NCBI RefSeq assembly: GCF_008801405.1
Contig: NZ_VZPV01000001.1
Location: 1,736,001-1,800,000 of the forward strand
Direction: 5' to 3'
DNA from: Ralstonia insidiosa
GTDB taxonomy: Bacteria > Pseudomonadota > Gammaproteobacteria > Burkholderiales > Burkholderiaceae
Length of the DNA: 64,000 nt
The notes under the pieces are model-generated. The model did not search any database. It had not been told where the DNA came from and was given only the letters and a program-made list of their open reading frames with translations. The position numbers were made by a program, and so were the translations under genes. Of the stretch, positions 1 to 8,974 are shown piece by piece (positions within the stretch are counted from its first letter, which is position 1; every line of letters begins with the position of its first letter).

Positions 1-447
1 CACAAGGAATATCCGGAGGTCGAGCTGTCGCACATGTACGTCGATAACGCGGCCATGCAGCTCGTCAAGGCGCCGAAGAATTTCGACGTGATCGTCACCG
101 GCAACATGTTCGGCGACATCCTGTCGGACGAGGCTGCCATGCTGACGGGCTCGATCGGCATGCTGCCGTCGGCGTCGCTCGACGCGAACAATAAGGGCCT
201 GTACGAGCCGTCGCACGGTTCGGCACCGGACATCGCAGGTAAGGGCGTGGCCAACCCGCTGGCGACGATCCTGTCGGCGGCGATGATGCTGCGTTACTCG
301 CTGGGCAAGGCCGAGCAGGCCGATCGCATCGAGAACGCCGTCAAGAAGGTGCTGGCTCAGGGCTATCGCACTGGCGACATTCTGACGCCGGGCTGCAAGC
401 AGGTCGGCACGGTGGAAATGGGCGAAGCTGTGCTGGCAGCGCTGTAA
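1..447 (+). CDS. leuB: 3-isopropylmalate dehydrogenase, C-terminal part
   Basis: The reading frame is open from the first base and ends in TAA, so the gene is cut by the window edge and only about 148 C-terminal residues are seen. LeuB oxidises and decarboxylates 3-isopropylmalate to 2-oxoisocaproate in cytosolic leucine synthesis. The segment with VTGNMFGDILSDEAAML carries the conserved Asp residues that bind the divalent metal and substrate, followed by the family's GSIGMLPSASL and YEPSHGSAPDIAGKG (NAD-binding) motifs. The leuB-asd-fimV order that follows is usual in Burkholderiaceae. No defect is visible in the part seen. Confidence 0.97.
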   Translation, partial: HKEYPEVELSHMYVDNAAMQLVKAPKNFDVIVTGNMFGDILSDEAAMLTGSIGMLPSASLDANNKGLYEPSHGSAPDIAGKGVANPLATILSAAMMLRYSLGKAEQADRIENAVKKVLAQGYRTGDILTPGCKQVGTVEMGEAVLAAL

Positions 448-571
448 TTCATCGCGCACGTTGCGGTGCCGTCACCTAGTTGTGTCACGTGCGGCGCCGC
501 AACGTTTTTTTTTTCGGCGAACGCATGTTGCAGCGCATTGTGTGTCCGCCAAATCGTGTATATTTTTACGA

Positions 572-709
572 ATGATCTCGACCGCGCTCCTCTTCGGCAT
601 TCTGGGTACCCTGGCTCTCGCAGCTACGGGCACCGCCGCACGCGCACGCATTGCGACTGTCGAGATTCGCACGACCACCAAAACCATTACGAAAAAAACG
701 ATCTCGTAG
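572..709 (+). CDS. small hydrophobic-N-terminus protein between leuB and asd
   Basis: An ATG at 572 opens a 45-codon frame beginning MISTALLFGILGTLALAA, which reads as a short hydrophobic segment or signal peptide, followed by an Arg- and Thr-rich tail that ends TKTITKKTIS. I do not recognise a family. There is no good Shine-Dalgarno match directly upstream (the preceding bases are AT-rich, tatttttacga). That AT-rich stretch could instead be a promoter, so translation is uncertain. It lies alone in the gap before asd on the same strand. It may be a small envelope peptide or a chance frame in leader RNA. Confidence 0.35.
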   Translation: MISTALLFGILGTLALAATGTAARARIATVEIRTTTKTITKKTIS

Positions 710-793
710 ATCGTCCGGTCGTGTCCGCCTGCCTTCCCCGCGCGGTCACCGCCGGGCGCACGAGGCGGGGAAAATCACTAAGGGTTCCACATC

Positions 794-1897
794 ATGAAGG
801 TAGGTCTCGTCGGTTGGCGCGGCATGGTCGGCAGCGTGCTGATGCAGCGCATGCAGGAAGAAAAGGATTTCGACCTGATCGATACGGTGTTTTTCAGCAC
901 CAGCAACGCTGGCGGCAAGGCGCCTGCATTCGCCAAGACGGATGCGCCGCTGGCTGACGCCAACGACATCGAAGCGCTCAAGGCCTGCGACACGATCATC
1001 ACGTGCCAGGGCGGCGACTACACTACCGAAGTCTTCCCGAAGCTGCGCGCTGCCGGCTGGAACGGCTACTGGATCGACGCCGCTTCGACGCTGCGTATGG
1101 AAGACGACGCCGTGATCGTGCTGGACCCGGTCAACCTGGGCCTGATCAAGAACGCGGTGGCGGCCGGTACCAAGAACTTCATCGGTGGCAATTGCACCAA
1201 CTCCATCCTGCTGATGGGCGTGGGCGGTCTGTTCCGCGAAGGCCTGGTTGAGTGGGTCAGCTCGATGACCTACCAGGCGGCTTCGGGCGGTGGCGCGAAC
1301 CACATGCGCGAACTGCTCAAGGGCATGGGCGTGATCCATGGTGCCGTGGCTGACGAGCTGGCCAACCCGGCATCGGCCATTCTGGACATCGATCGCAAGG
1401 TCGCCAAGACCATCCGCGAAGATGTGCCGACCGAGTTCTTCCCGGCACCGCTGGCGGGCGGTCTGATCCCCTGGATCGACAAGCAGCTCGACAACGGCCA
1501 GTCGAAGGAAGAGTGGAAGGGCCAGGCCGAGGTCAACAAGATTCTGGGCAACGCGCAGCCGGTTCCGGTGGATGGCCTTTGCGTACGTATCGGCGCGATG
1601 CGCTGCCACAGCCTGGGCCTGACGCTCAAGCTCAAGCGCGACCTGCCGCTCGAAGAGATCGAGCAGATCATCCGCTCGGGCAACCCGTGGGTGAAGTGGG
1701 TGCCGAACGATCGCAGCGTCACTGAGAAGGAACTGACGCCGGCGTCCATCACCGGTGGCCTGCAGATCGGCGTGGGCCGCGTACGCAAGCTGAACATGGG
1801 GCCGGAATACGTGAGCGCCTTCGTGATCGGCGACCAACTGCTCTGGGGCGCGGCGGAACCGCTGCGTCGCACGTTGCGCATCCTGCTGGGCAAGTGA
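794..1897 (+). CDS. asd: aspartate-semialdehyde dehydrogenase
   Basis: This cytosolic enzyme reduces beta-aspartyl phosphate to aspartate semialdehyde with NADPH, the branch point to lysine, diaminopimelate, threonine and methionine. The 367-residue length fits the family. It opens with the dinucleotide-binding sequence KVGLVGWRGMVGS. The nucleophilic cysteine is Cys134 in GGNCTNS, and the QAASGGGANHMRELL segment typical of the gamma/beta-proteobacterial type follows. The ATG follows a short non-coding stretch; upstream in-frame extension is not needed. It is a single gene between leuB and fimV, with no sign of damage. Confidence 0.97.
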   Translation: MKVGLVGWRGMVGSVLMQRMQEEKDFDLIDTVFFSTSNAGGKAPAFAKTDAPLADANDIEALKACDTIITCQGGDYTTEVFPKLRAAGWNGYWIDAASTLRMEDDAVIVLDPVNLGLIKNAVAAGTKNFIGGNCTNSILLMGVGGLFREGLVEWVSSMTYQAASGGGANHMRELLKGMGVIHGAVADELANPASAILDIDRKVAKTIREDVPTEFFPAPLAGGLIPWIDKQLDNGQSKEEWKGQAEVNKILGNAQPVPVDGLCVRIGAMRCHSLGLTLKLKRDLPLEEIEQIIRSGNPWVKWVPNDRSVTEKELTPASITGGLQIGVGRVRKLNMGPEYVSAFVIGDQLLWGAAEPLRRTLRILLGK

Positions 1898-2298
1898 CCC
1901 CGGCTTTGCATTCGTTGTCGGGTCAGGTGGCGGCGATTGTCGTTGCGGCCTGACAACAGAAAGTGCGCTTTTTCTACCAACGCCGCGCGGCCTGCGCGGC
2001 GTTGTGCCATCTGGCCGCCCACGGGCTGTAACGTTGGTACACAATAGCGGCCAGAATTGCGGTATGAAAGCCGTCCACCCTTTCGTGGGGTGGACAGTTA
2101 CGGGGAATAGTTAGCGCCACGTCGAAGCATTCGCACTCCGGGGGGTACGTCGGATGCTTCAGAATCTCGCCAATTGTGTCGTTTTGATAAAAGTCGACGG
2201 CGGTTCGAACCCTCAGCTTTTCGCCTATTGGGTGAACTTGCTGCGCTAACTCGTTGATGTTAAGTTCGTTTGCACATTAAAAGATAACGGAGTCGAAG
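1898..2298. other. intergenic region between asd and fimV with two perfect hairpins
   Basis: No convincing gene is seen. A 10-bp perfect inverted repeat (AACGCCGCGC / GCGCGGCGTT, 1979-2003, loop GGCCT) lies about 80 bases after asd but has no following T run. A second hairpin (GTCCACCC / GGGTGGAC, 2073-2095) lies inside a 16-codon frame starting at 2064 that has no ribosome-binding site. The last 100 bases are AT-richer and probably carry the fimV promoter; a purine stretch ataacggag precedes its GTG start. Confidence 0.5.
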
Positions 2299-5217
2299 GT
2301 GAGGGTGAGCCAATACCGCCGGAGAGAAACGTCCCATCGCAGTCCTAGCTGGTCGGCCGTCGCCATTGCTGCGGCAAGCCTGTTGCTGATCCAGCCCGCA
2401 GCGCATGCAGCTGGTTTCGGCGCGCTGCATGTGCGTTCCAGCCTTGGCCAGCCGCTGCAGGCCGAAATCGATCTGACCGGCGTGACGCCCGAAGAGGCGC
2501 AGAACCTGGTCGCCAAGCTGGCTACTCCGGATGCTTATTCGCGCGCCGGTCTGAGCTACAACCCGATCGTCTCCTCGCTGCGTGCGTCGCTTGAGCGCCA
2601 GTCGAATGGCAACTACGTGGTGCGCCTGCGATCCACCCAGCCCGTCGCCGAGCCGTTTGTTGACGTGCTGGTCGACCTGAACTGGGCAAGCGGTCACGTT
2701 TCGCGCGCCTATACCTTCCTGTTGGACCCGGTGGGCTCCAGCAATACCGCTCAGAATTTTGCGCCGACGCCGGTGGTTCAGGCTACGACGCCAGGCGCCG
2801 CTGAGCCTGCCGCGCCCGCACCGGCCGCTCAGCCGCAGGCCGCGGCCCCGGCGGCAGCAGCGGCCGCTGCGCCTACGCGCCAACCGCGTACCGCACCTCG
2901 CCAAGCTGCGCGCCCGCAACAGGCTGCGCCTGCTGCTTCGGCGCCGGATGCTACGCCGGGCGGTTCGTATACCGTGCAGCGCGGCGACAGCCTCTACGAC
3001 ATCGCGTCGACGGCCTCGCAAGGCCAGGACGCTGTGTCGCTCGACCAGATGCTGCTGGCGATGTACCGCAACAACCCCAATGCCTTCATTGGCGGCAATA
3101 TCAACCGCCTGCGTACCGGTTCCGTGCTGAAGGTGCCGTCGCAGGCTGATGCGCAGAAGGTCTCGCCGCGTGAAGCGCGCCGCGAGGTGGTCGCGCAGAC
3201 GTCTGGCTTTGCTGGCTATCGCAATCGCCTGGCAACCGCCGCTGAAGCCAATGCCGCCACCGATACCGATTCGGCTCGCCAGCAAAGCGGCAGCGTGTCG
3301 GCCCGTGTGCAGGATCAAGCAACGCCGGCGGCCAGCGGTCGTGACGAGCTGCGCCTGTCGAAGGCCGATCGCACCGGCAAAGCCAACGCTGCTGCGCGTG
3401 ACGAAGAACTCGTTGCCAAGGAGCGTGCGCTCAAGGATATGGAATCGCGCGTTGCCCAGTTGGAGAAGAACCTCTCCGACATGCAACGTCTGGTGGAACT
3501 GAAAAACGCCGAGTTGGCAAAGGCCGCCAGTGCAGTCAAGCCTGCTGCGGGCGCGGCGCCGGCAACGGCGGCACCTGCTGTGGCGGCTGCCAACGCACCT
3601 GCTCCGGCGGCTGCAGCGGCATCGTCCACGTCGGCACCGGCTCAACAGGCCGCCCAAGCAGTCGCTACCGCTCCGGCGGAAACTGCCGCAGCAGCACCTG
3701 CTGCTTCGGCAACTGCCGCAGCAGCGTCTGCACCGGTGGCTACTGCCTCGGCGCCGCAGGCGGCGGCCAGCGCACCGGTTGCGGCAGCGTCGGCACCTGC
3801 TGCTGTGCCGAAGAAGGCACCGGTCGTCGTGGCTCCGCAGCCGCCGATCGCAGAGGAGTCGTTCTTCTCATCGCTGCTGGGCAACCCGATGGCGCTGGGC
3901 CTGGGTGGTGTCGTGGTCGCGCTGCTGGGTGGATTGGCGGTGTATCGTCGCCGTCAGCAGAAGCCTGAGCAGGCACATGGCTTCCAGGACAGCCTGTTGT
4001 CGCAGGAAAGCACTGTAATGGCGGGTGCGAACTCGCTGTTCGGCGCGGCCGGCGGTCAAAGTGTCGATACCTCGCAGCACAGCGTGTTCGGTGCGGATTT
4101 CCGTATTGGCGGCAGCAACGAGAGCAACGAAGTCGATCCGATTGCCGAAGCGGATGTCTATATCGCCTACGGTCGCGACGTGCAGGCCGAGGAAATTTTG
4201 CGCGAGGCGCTGGAACAACATCCGGATCGCCAAGCTATTCGTTTGAAGTTGATGGAAATTTACGCAAATCGTCAGGACGCACATGGCTTCCAGACCATTG
4301 CAGAAGAAATGCTGGCGCAAGTCGGCGCCGCCTCGCCGGAATGGGCCGAGGCCGCTGCGATGGGTCGCAAGTTTGATCCCGCCAATCCGCTGTACCTGAC
4401 GGTGCAGGGTGACACGCCGTATCCGGCGTCCGAAGTGCATGCCGAGCACAACCATGTAGGTGCCGCTGCTGCAGGTGCAGCCGCCCTTGCAGGCGTGGGT
4501 GCCGCTGCCGCAGCGGAAGCCTTCAAGCCGACCGTGACAGGTGAAACCACCCGCCGCGGCGACGACTGGACTACGTTGTCCCCGGATCTGGATCCGTCTG
4601 CGCCGTCGACCAAGGCCCCGCAATTGGCCGATCTGGACCTGCCGCTGGAGTCGTTCCCGGCTCCGGCTGCTGGCGATCCGATCACCGCATCGGCTGACGC
4701 TGCCGAGGTGTTCAAGCCGCACGCCGAGCCGGAAGTCGATCTGCCGCAGTTCAACGCACACGCTGGTGAGGCTTACCAGCCGGTGTCTGCGCCGCCGATG
4801 CACATGGACCTGTCGGACCTGTCGCTGGATCTAAATCCGACGCCGCCGGCAACCGAGGCGGCACCGGCCGCTCCGGCTGCCGTGGCTGAAGAAAGCCTGC
4901 CGGCCTGGGCTCAGCCGGCGGATCTGTCTCAGGCGCCGATGCACTTCGATGCCGACCCGCATCACGCCGAGCATGAACATGTTGCCAACGATGAGCCGCA
5001 ATCGGCCATCCGCCTAGACACCAACCTGCCGCACACGCTGTCCGGTGAGCATGGCGCCGATGGCGTGCGCGATCTGCAGATCAAGTTCGACTTGGCCAAG
5101 GCCTATATCGAGATCGGCGACAAGGAAGGTGCTCGCGAACTGCTGCAGGAAGTGCTGGACCTGGGCGACCCCTCGTTCCACGCCGAGGCACAGGCCCTGA
5201 TGCGTCAGATCGGCTGA
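2299..5217 (+). CDS. fimV: FimV/HubP-family polar organiser with LysM domain
   Basis: FimV is an inner-membrane protein that binds peptidoglycan and organises the cell pole, supporting type IV pilus assembly, twitching motility and polar signalling. The start is GTG, preceded by CGGAG. A signal peptide (about residues 1-37, ending AAHAAG) is followed by the conserved GFGALHVRSSLGQPLQAEI region, an Ala/Pro-rich linker and a LysM domain near residues 222-277 (TVQRGDSLYDIAS). Then come a coiled coil near 380-410, a very Ala-rich linker, one membrane segment near 528-548, and the cytoplasmic FimV C-terminal TPR-like domain ending QALMRQIG. The low-complexity linkers are normal for the family. It has its own terminator. 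Confidence 0.93.
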   Translation: MRVSQYRRRETSHRSPSWSAVAIAAASLLLIQPAAHAAGFGALHVRSSLGQPLQAEIDLTGVTPEEAQNLVAKLATPDAYSRAGLSYNPIVSSLRASLERQSNGNYVVRLRSTQPVAEPFVDVLVDLNWASGHVSRAYTFLLDPVGSSNTAQNFAPTPVVQATTPGAAEPAAPAPAAQPQAAAPAAAAAAAPTRQPRTAPRQAARPQQAAPAASAPDATPGGSYTVQRGDSLYDIASTASQGQDAVSLDQMLLAMYRNNPNAFIGGNINRLRTGSVLKVPSQADAQKVSPREARREVVAQTSGFAGYRNRLATAAEANAATDTDSARQQSGSVSARVQDQATPAASGRDELRLSKADRTGKANAAARDEELVAKERALKDMESRVAQLEKNLSDMQRLVELKNAELAKAASAVKPAAGAAPATAAPAVAAANAPAPAAAAASSTSAPAQQAAQAVATAPAETAAAAPAASATAAAASAPVATASAPQAAASAPVAAASAPAAVPKKAPVVVAPQPPIAEESFFSSLLGNPMALGLGGVVVALLGGLAVYRRRQQKPEQAHGFQDSLLSQESTVMAGANSLFGAAGGQSVDTSQHSVFGADFRIGGSNESNEVDPIAEADVYIAYGRDVQAEEILREALEQHPDRQAIRLKLMEIYANRQDAHGFQTIAEEMLAQVGAASPEWAEAAAMGRKFDPANPLYLTVQGDTPYPASEVHAEHNHVGAAAAGAAALAGVGAAAAAEAFKPTVTGETTRRGDDWTTLSPDLDPSAPSTKAPQLADLDLPLESFPAPAAGDPITASADAAEVFKPHAEPEVDLPQFNAHAGEAYQPVSAPPMHMDLSDLSLDLNPTPPATEAAPAAPAAVAEESLPAWAQPADLSQAPMHFDADPHHAEHEHVANDEPQSAIRLDTNLPHTLSGEHGADGVRDLQIKFDLAKAYIEIGDKEGARELLQEVLDLGDPSFHAEAQALMRQIG

Positions 5218-5242
5218 TCGACCCAGCCTCAAGCATCGCCAG

Positions 5243-5277
5243 CGCCGGCAGGGTGGTATCCTGCCGGCGTTTTTCTT
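5243..5277 (+). terminator. intrinsic terminator after fimV
   Basis: Perfect 10-bp stem CGCCGGCAGG / CCTGCCGGCG with a 7-base loop, followed by TTTTTCTTT, in the gap between fimV and truA. Confidence 0.9.
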
Positions 5278-5298
5278 TCCGCAGAGGATTCACAAGGC

Positions 5299-6123
5299 AT
5301 GACGCGCATCGCGCTCGGCATCCAGTACGACGGTGCCGCGTTTTCGGGGTGGCAATCGCAGCCACACGGCAATACCGTGCAAGACATGCTGGAGGCGGCA
5401 TTGCGCCAGTTTGCCGGCGTGCCACTTCAGACGACCGTCGCAGGCCGCACCGACGCTGGCGTGCACGCACTGGGACAGGTTGTGCACCTCGACACCGACC
5501 TCGTACGCGATCCGTTCTCGTGGGTGCGTGGCACCAACGCCTTTCTGCCATCGACCGTGGCAGTGCGCTGGGCGCAGGAGATGTCGGAAGACTTCCACGC
5601 GCGCTTCTCTGCGCATCGCCGCACTTACTACTACGCGCTGACCTTCGGGCCCACGCGCGCGCCGCTGCTCGAAGGCAAAGCGGGCTATGTCATGCTGCCG
5701 CCCGGCAAGTCGCTTGACGTGGCAGCCATGCACGAGGCCGCCCAAGTGCTGGTCGGCGAGCACGATTTCTCTTCTTTCCGTGCAGCGGAATGCCAGGCCA
5801 AGTCGCCGGTGAAGACGATGTATTCGATGGAAGTGCGAGGCGAGGGGGAGTGGGTGTTTGTACGCATTCGCGGCAGTGCCTTCCTGCATCACATGGTGCG
5901 CAACATCATGGGCTGCCTGGTCGCGATCGGCCGCGGCCGTCAGCCGGCATCGTGGATGGCCGATGTGCTGGCCGCCCGTAGCCGCGTGGCTGCAGCGCCC
6001 ACGTTCATGCCCGACGGCCTGTATCTGGCAGAGGTCGGCTATCCTGATGGCTTCTCGTTGCCGATGTCCCCGGCATCGGCCAGCCTGTTTCGCGGCGTGT
6101 TCGACGAGCACGCCGGCCTGTGA
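5299..6123 (+). CDS. truA: tRNA pseudouridine(38-40) synthase
   Basis: TruA isomerises uridines 38-40 in the anticodon arm of many tRNAs to pseudouridine. The 274-residue protein has the N-terminal IALGIQYDGAAFSGWQ signature and the catalytic aspartate Asp52 in AGRTDAGVHALGQ. The later FLHHMVRNIMG motif of the family is also present. Its stop overlaps the GTG start of trpF, suggesting translational coupling. truA next to trpF is a common arrangement in proteobacteria. Confidence 0.96.
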   Translation: MTRIALGIQYDGAAFSGWQSQPHGNTVQDMLEAALRQFAGVPLQTTVAGRTDAGVHALGQVVHLDTDLVRDPFSWVRGTNAFLPSTVAVRWAQEMSEDFHARFSAHRRTYYYALTFGPTRAPLLEGKAGYVMLPPGKSLDVAAMHEAAQVLVGEHDFSSFRAAECQAKSPVKTMYSMEVRGEGEWVFVRIRGSAFLHHMVRNIMGCLVAIGRGRQPASWMADVLAARSRVAAAPTFMPDGLYLAEVGYPDGFSLPMSPASASLFRGVFDEHAGL

Positions 6124-6836
6124 ATCCCACTTCTGCCATGTCGTTGCATCGTACTCGTATCAAGCTCTGTGGCCTGACCCAGCAGGCCGACGTCGATCAT
6201 GCCGTCGCGCTGGGTGCGGATGCCATCGGTTTGGTGTTCTATCCGCCCAGCCCGCGTTACGTTGCTACGGAGCGTGCCGCCGAGTTGGCCCGCCGTGCCG
6301 GCCCCTTTGTCACGGTGACGGGCCTGTTCGTCAACGCCAGCGCGGACGACATCGCCCGCATGCTCGACCAGGTGCCGCTTACGCTGCTTCAGTTCCATGG
6401 CGACGAAACGCCCGAGCAGTGCGCGGAGATCGCCGGGAAGGTGGGGCTGCCGTGGCTGCGCGCCCTGCGTGTTCAGCCGGGAACCGATTTGGTAGAATTT
6501 GCCGATCGGTTTGCCGCTGCCCAAGGCCTGCTGCTCGACGCATTTGTTGAGGGGTATGGCGGTGGCGGCCACGTCTTCGACTGGACCCTGATTCCCCCGC
6601 AATGGCTCCCGCAATCGCCATCCTTGCCAACAAGCGCCGCTCCTCGGCTCGTTTTGAGTGGTGGGTTGAGCGCGCAAAACGTCGCTGGCGCGATTGAGCG
6701 CGTGCGGCCCTACGCTGTTGATGTCAGCAGCGGGATCGAGGCCGCACGGGGCGTGAAAGACCACGCCCGAATGACTGCATTCGTGCGTGCGGTCCGCGAG
6801 GCCGATGCCGCCCTGGGCACATCGGTGCAAGCCTGA
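6120..6836 (+). CDS. trpF: phosphoribosylanthranilate isomerase
   Basis: TrpF converts N-(5-phosphoribosyl)anthranilate to CdRP, the third step of tryptophan synthesis, as a cytosolic TIM barrel. The general base cysteine lies in RIKLCGLTQQADVDH. The LQFHGDE strand, the SGGLSAQNV phosphate-binding loop and the catalytic Asp in DVSSGIE (about residue 200) follow. Two starts are possible: the GTG given here, which overlaps the truA stop, or ATG at 6138. Neither has a strong ribosome-binding site. The shorter form would lose only six residues ahead of the conserved barrel. Confidence 0.95.
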   Translation: MNPTSAMSLHRTRIKLCGLTQQADVDHAVALGADAIGLVFYPPSPRYVATERAAELARRAGPFVTVTGLFVNASADDIARMLDQVPLTLLQFHGDETPEQCAEIAGKVGLPWLRALRVQPGTDLVEFADRFAAAQGLLLDAFVEGYGGGGHVFDWTLIPPQWLPQSPSLPTSAAPRLVLSGGLSAQNVAGAIERVRPYAVDVSSGIEAARGVKDHARMTAFVRAVREADAALGTSVQA

Positions 6837-6930
6837 GCCAGTCTGGCAGGTCCCTCGCGGTTCGCACCTTCCTGAATTTCTCCGCTGACTTGGACCCATG
6901 TGTCTTCGGCGGACGTCCCGAGAGATCGCC

Positions 6931-8124
6931 ATGTATAACCTGCCTGACGCCCACGGCCATTTTGGCCCCTACGGCGGCACCTTCGTTGCTGAAACGCTGT
7001 CCCACGCGCTGGATGAACTGCGCGATGCCTATGCGCGCTACCAGCACGATCCCGAATTCATCAAGGAATACGAGTACGAGCTGAAGCATTTCGTCGGCCG
7101 TCCGTCGCCCATCTATCATGCAGCCCGCCTGACTGAGCATTGCGGCGGCGCGCAGATTTACCTCAAGCGCGAAGATCTGAACCACACCGGCGCGCACAAG
7201 GTGAACAACGTCATCGGCCAAGCACTGCTGGCGCGCCGCATGGGCAAGCCGCGCGTGATTGCTGAGACCGGCGCTGGCCAGCACGGCGTGGCGACGGCCA
7301 CCATCGCGGCGCGTTACGGCATGGAATGCGTTGTCTACATGGGCAGCGAAGACGTGCGCCGCCAGGCCGCCAACGTCTATCGCATGAAGCTGCTGGGCGC
7401 GACCGTGGTGCCGGTGGAATCCGGCTCGCGCACGCTCAAGGACGCGCTGAACGAAGCGATGCGCGACTGGGTCACCAACGTGGCCGACACCTTCTACATC
7501 ATCGGCACGGTGGCGGGTCCGCACCCGTATCCGATGATGGTGCGCGACTTCCAGGCCGTGATCGGCGAAGAGTGCAAGGTGCAGATGCCCGAGATGATCG
7601 GCCGCCAGCCGGATGCCGTGATCGCTTGCGTGGGCGGTGGCTCAAACGCCATGGGCATCTTCTATCCGTACATCGACCATGCCGACGTGAAGCTGATTGG
7701 CGTGGAGGCGGCGGGTGAGGGCATCGAGACGGGGCGCCATGCGGCGTCGCTTACGGGCGGTTCGCCGGGCGTGCTGCACGGCAATCGCACGTACCTGCTG
7801 CAGGACGACGACGGCCAGATCATCGAGACGCATTCGATTTCGGCAGGCCTGGACTACCCGGGCGTGGGTCCTGAGCACGCCTGGTTGAAGGATGCGCACC
7901 GCGCGGAATACGTCCCCATCACCGACAAGGAAGCGCTGCAAGCCTTCCACGATCTGTGCCGCATGGAGGGCATCATTCCCGCGCTGGAATCGAGCCATGC
8001 GCTGGCATATGCCTGCAAGCTGGCACCGACGCTGCCGAAGGACAAGATCCTGCTGGTGAACCTGTCGGGCCGCGGCGACAAGGACATGCACACCGTCGCC
8101 GAATTCTCCGGCATCACACTCTAA
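6931..8124 (+). CDS. trpB: tryptophan synthase beta chain
   Basis: TrpB is the pyridoxal-phosphate subunit that condenses indole with serine. The ATG at 6931 gives 397 residues starting MYNLPDAHGHFGPYGG, as in homologues. The frame is open to an ATG at 6898, but the extra 11 residues are not family-like. The PLP lysine is Lys90 in HTGAHKVNN, and the phosphate-binding GGGSNAMG loop and terminal SGRGDKDMHTV are intact. It is separated from trpA by a DNA methyltransferase gene, although TrpA and TrpB form one channelled complex. Confidence 0.97.
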   Translation: MYNLPDAHGHFGPYGGTFVAETLSHALDELRDAYARYQHDPEFIKEYEYELKHFVGRPSPIYHAARLTEHCGGAQIYLKREDLNHTGAHKVNNVIGQALLARRMGKPRVIAETGAGQHGVATATIAARYGMECVVYMGSEDVRRQAANVYRMKLLGATVVPVESGSRTLKDALNEAMRDWVTNVADTFYIIGTVAGPHPYPMMVRDFQAVIGEECKVQMPEMIGRQPDAVIACVGGGSNAMGIFYPYIDHADVKLIGVEAAGEGIETGRHAASLTGGSPGVLHGNRTYLLQDDDGQIIETHSISAGLDYPGVGPEHAWLKDAHRAEYVPITDKEALQAFHDLCRMEGIIPALESSHALAYACKLAPTLPKDKILLVNLSGRGDKDMHTVAEFSGITL

Positions 8125-8140
8125 CGGCACTGGCACCCGC

Positions 8141-8959
8141 ATGACCGAGCGCGCCATCGACGGCATCTTCAACGAGGACTGCATCACCGGGGTCGGGCAT
8201 CTGGCCGACGGCAGTGTGGACCTTGTCATCGCCGATCCGCCGTACGGGCTGGGCAAGGACTACGGCAACGACTCCGACAAGCTGTCGGGCGATGCGTACC
8301 TCGCCTGGTCCGAGCGCTGGATCGATGCGGTGGTTCCCAAGCTGGCGCGCAACGGCTCGCTCTACCTGTTCTGCACGTGGCAATACGCGCCGGAACTGTT
8401 CGTGATGCTCAAGCGGCGTCTGACGATGGTCAACGAGATCATCTGGGATCGCCGCGTGCCCAGCATGGGCGGCAGCACGCGCAAGTTTTCGTCGGTGCAC
8501 GACAACATTGGCTTTTTTGCCGCTTCGCGTGATTACTACTTCGATGTCGATGCCGTGCGCATTCCGTACGACGCGGAGACCAAGAAGGCGCGCAGCCGCA
8601 AGCGTTTCGAGGGTAAGAAGTGGCTGGAAGTCGGCTACAACCCGAAGGACGTGTGGAGCGTGTCGCGCCTGCACCGGCAGGATCCGGAGCGCGCCGAACA
8701 TCCGACGCAAAAGCCGCTGGAACTGGTGGAGCGCATGATCCTGGCAAGTTGCCCGCCGGGCGGCCTGGTGCTGGACCCGTTCCTGGGTAGCGGCACCACG
8801 GCTGCTGCGAGCGCGCGCCTTGGCCGCCGGTTCGCCGGCTTCGAGATCAACGCCGACTATTGCCGCGTGGCGCGTGAGCGTGTGGCCGCTGTGCATGCCG
8901 CAGCCTCGAACGCCCAACCGACTGATTCTGAGGCGCCTGAGACCATCAAGGTCGCCTGA
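8141..8959 (+). CDS. orphan DNA adenine-N6 methyltransferase, beta class
   Basis: This 272-residue protein is a site-specific DNA methyltransferase. The catalytic motif IV is DPPY at residues 32-35 (IADPPYGLGKDY). The S-adenosylmethionine-binding motif I comes later, near residue 212 (DPFLGSGTT). That order, with the target-recognition region between, defines the beta class, and DPPY points to N6-adenine. It begins 16 bases after trpB and ends 15 before trpA, so it is transcribed inside the trp operon. No restriction endonuclease gene lies nearby, so it is an orphan enzyme. From memory, R. solanacearum has a conserved enzyme at this locus linked to GTWWAC methylation; the specificity here is inferred. 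Confidence 0.92.
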   Translation: MTERAIDGIFNEDCITGVGHLADGSVDLVIADPPYGLGKDYGNDSDKLSGDAYLAWSERWIDAVVPKLARNGSLYLFCTWQYAPELFVMLKRRLTMVNEIIWDRRVPSMGGSTRKFSSVHDNIGFFAASRDYYFDVDAVRIPYDAETKKARSRKRFEGKKWLEVGYNPKDVWSVSRLHRQDPERAEHPTQKPLELVERMILASCPPGGLVLDPFLGSGTTAAASARLGRRFAGFEINADYCRVARERVAAVHAAASNAQPTDSEAPETIKVA

Positions 8960-8974
8960 CAAACCAATCCCCCT

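Noticed and set aside
746..2044. 432-codon open frame opposite asd
   Set aside because: Shadow of asd with Arg/His-rich low-complexity composition and no domain.
2064..2114. 16-codon frame with an internal hairpin upstream of fimV
   Set aside because: No ribosome-binding site, and the perfect hairpin explains the sequence better than coding.
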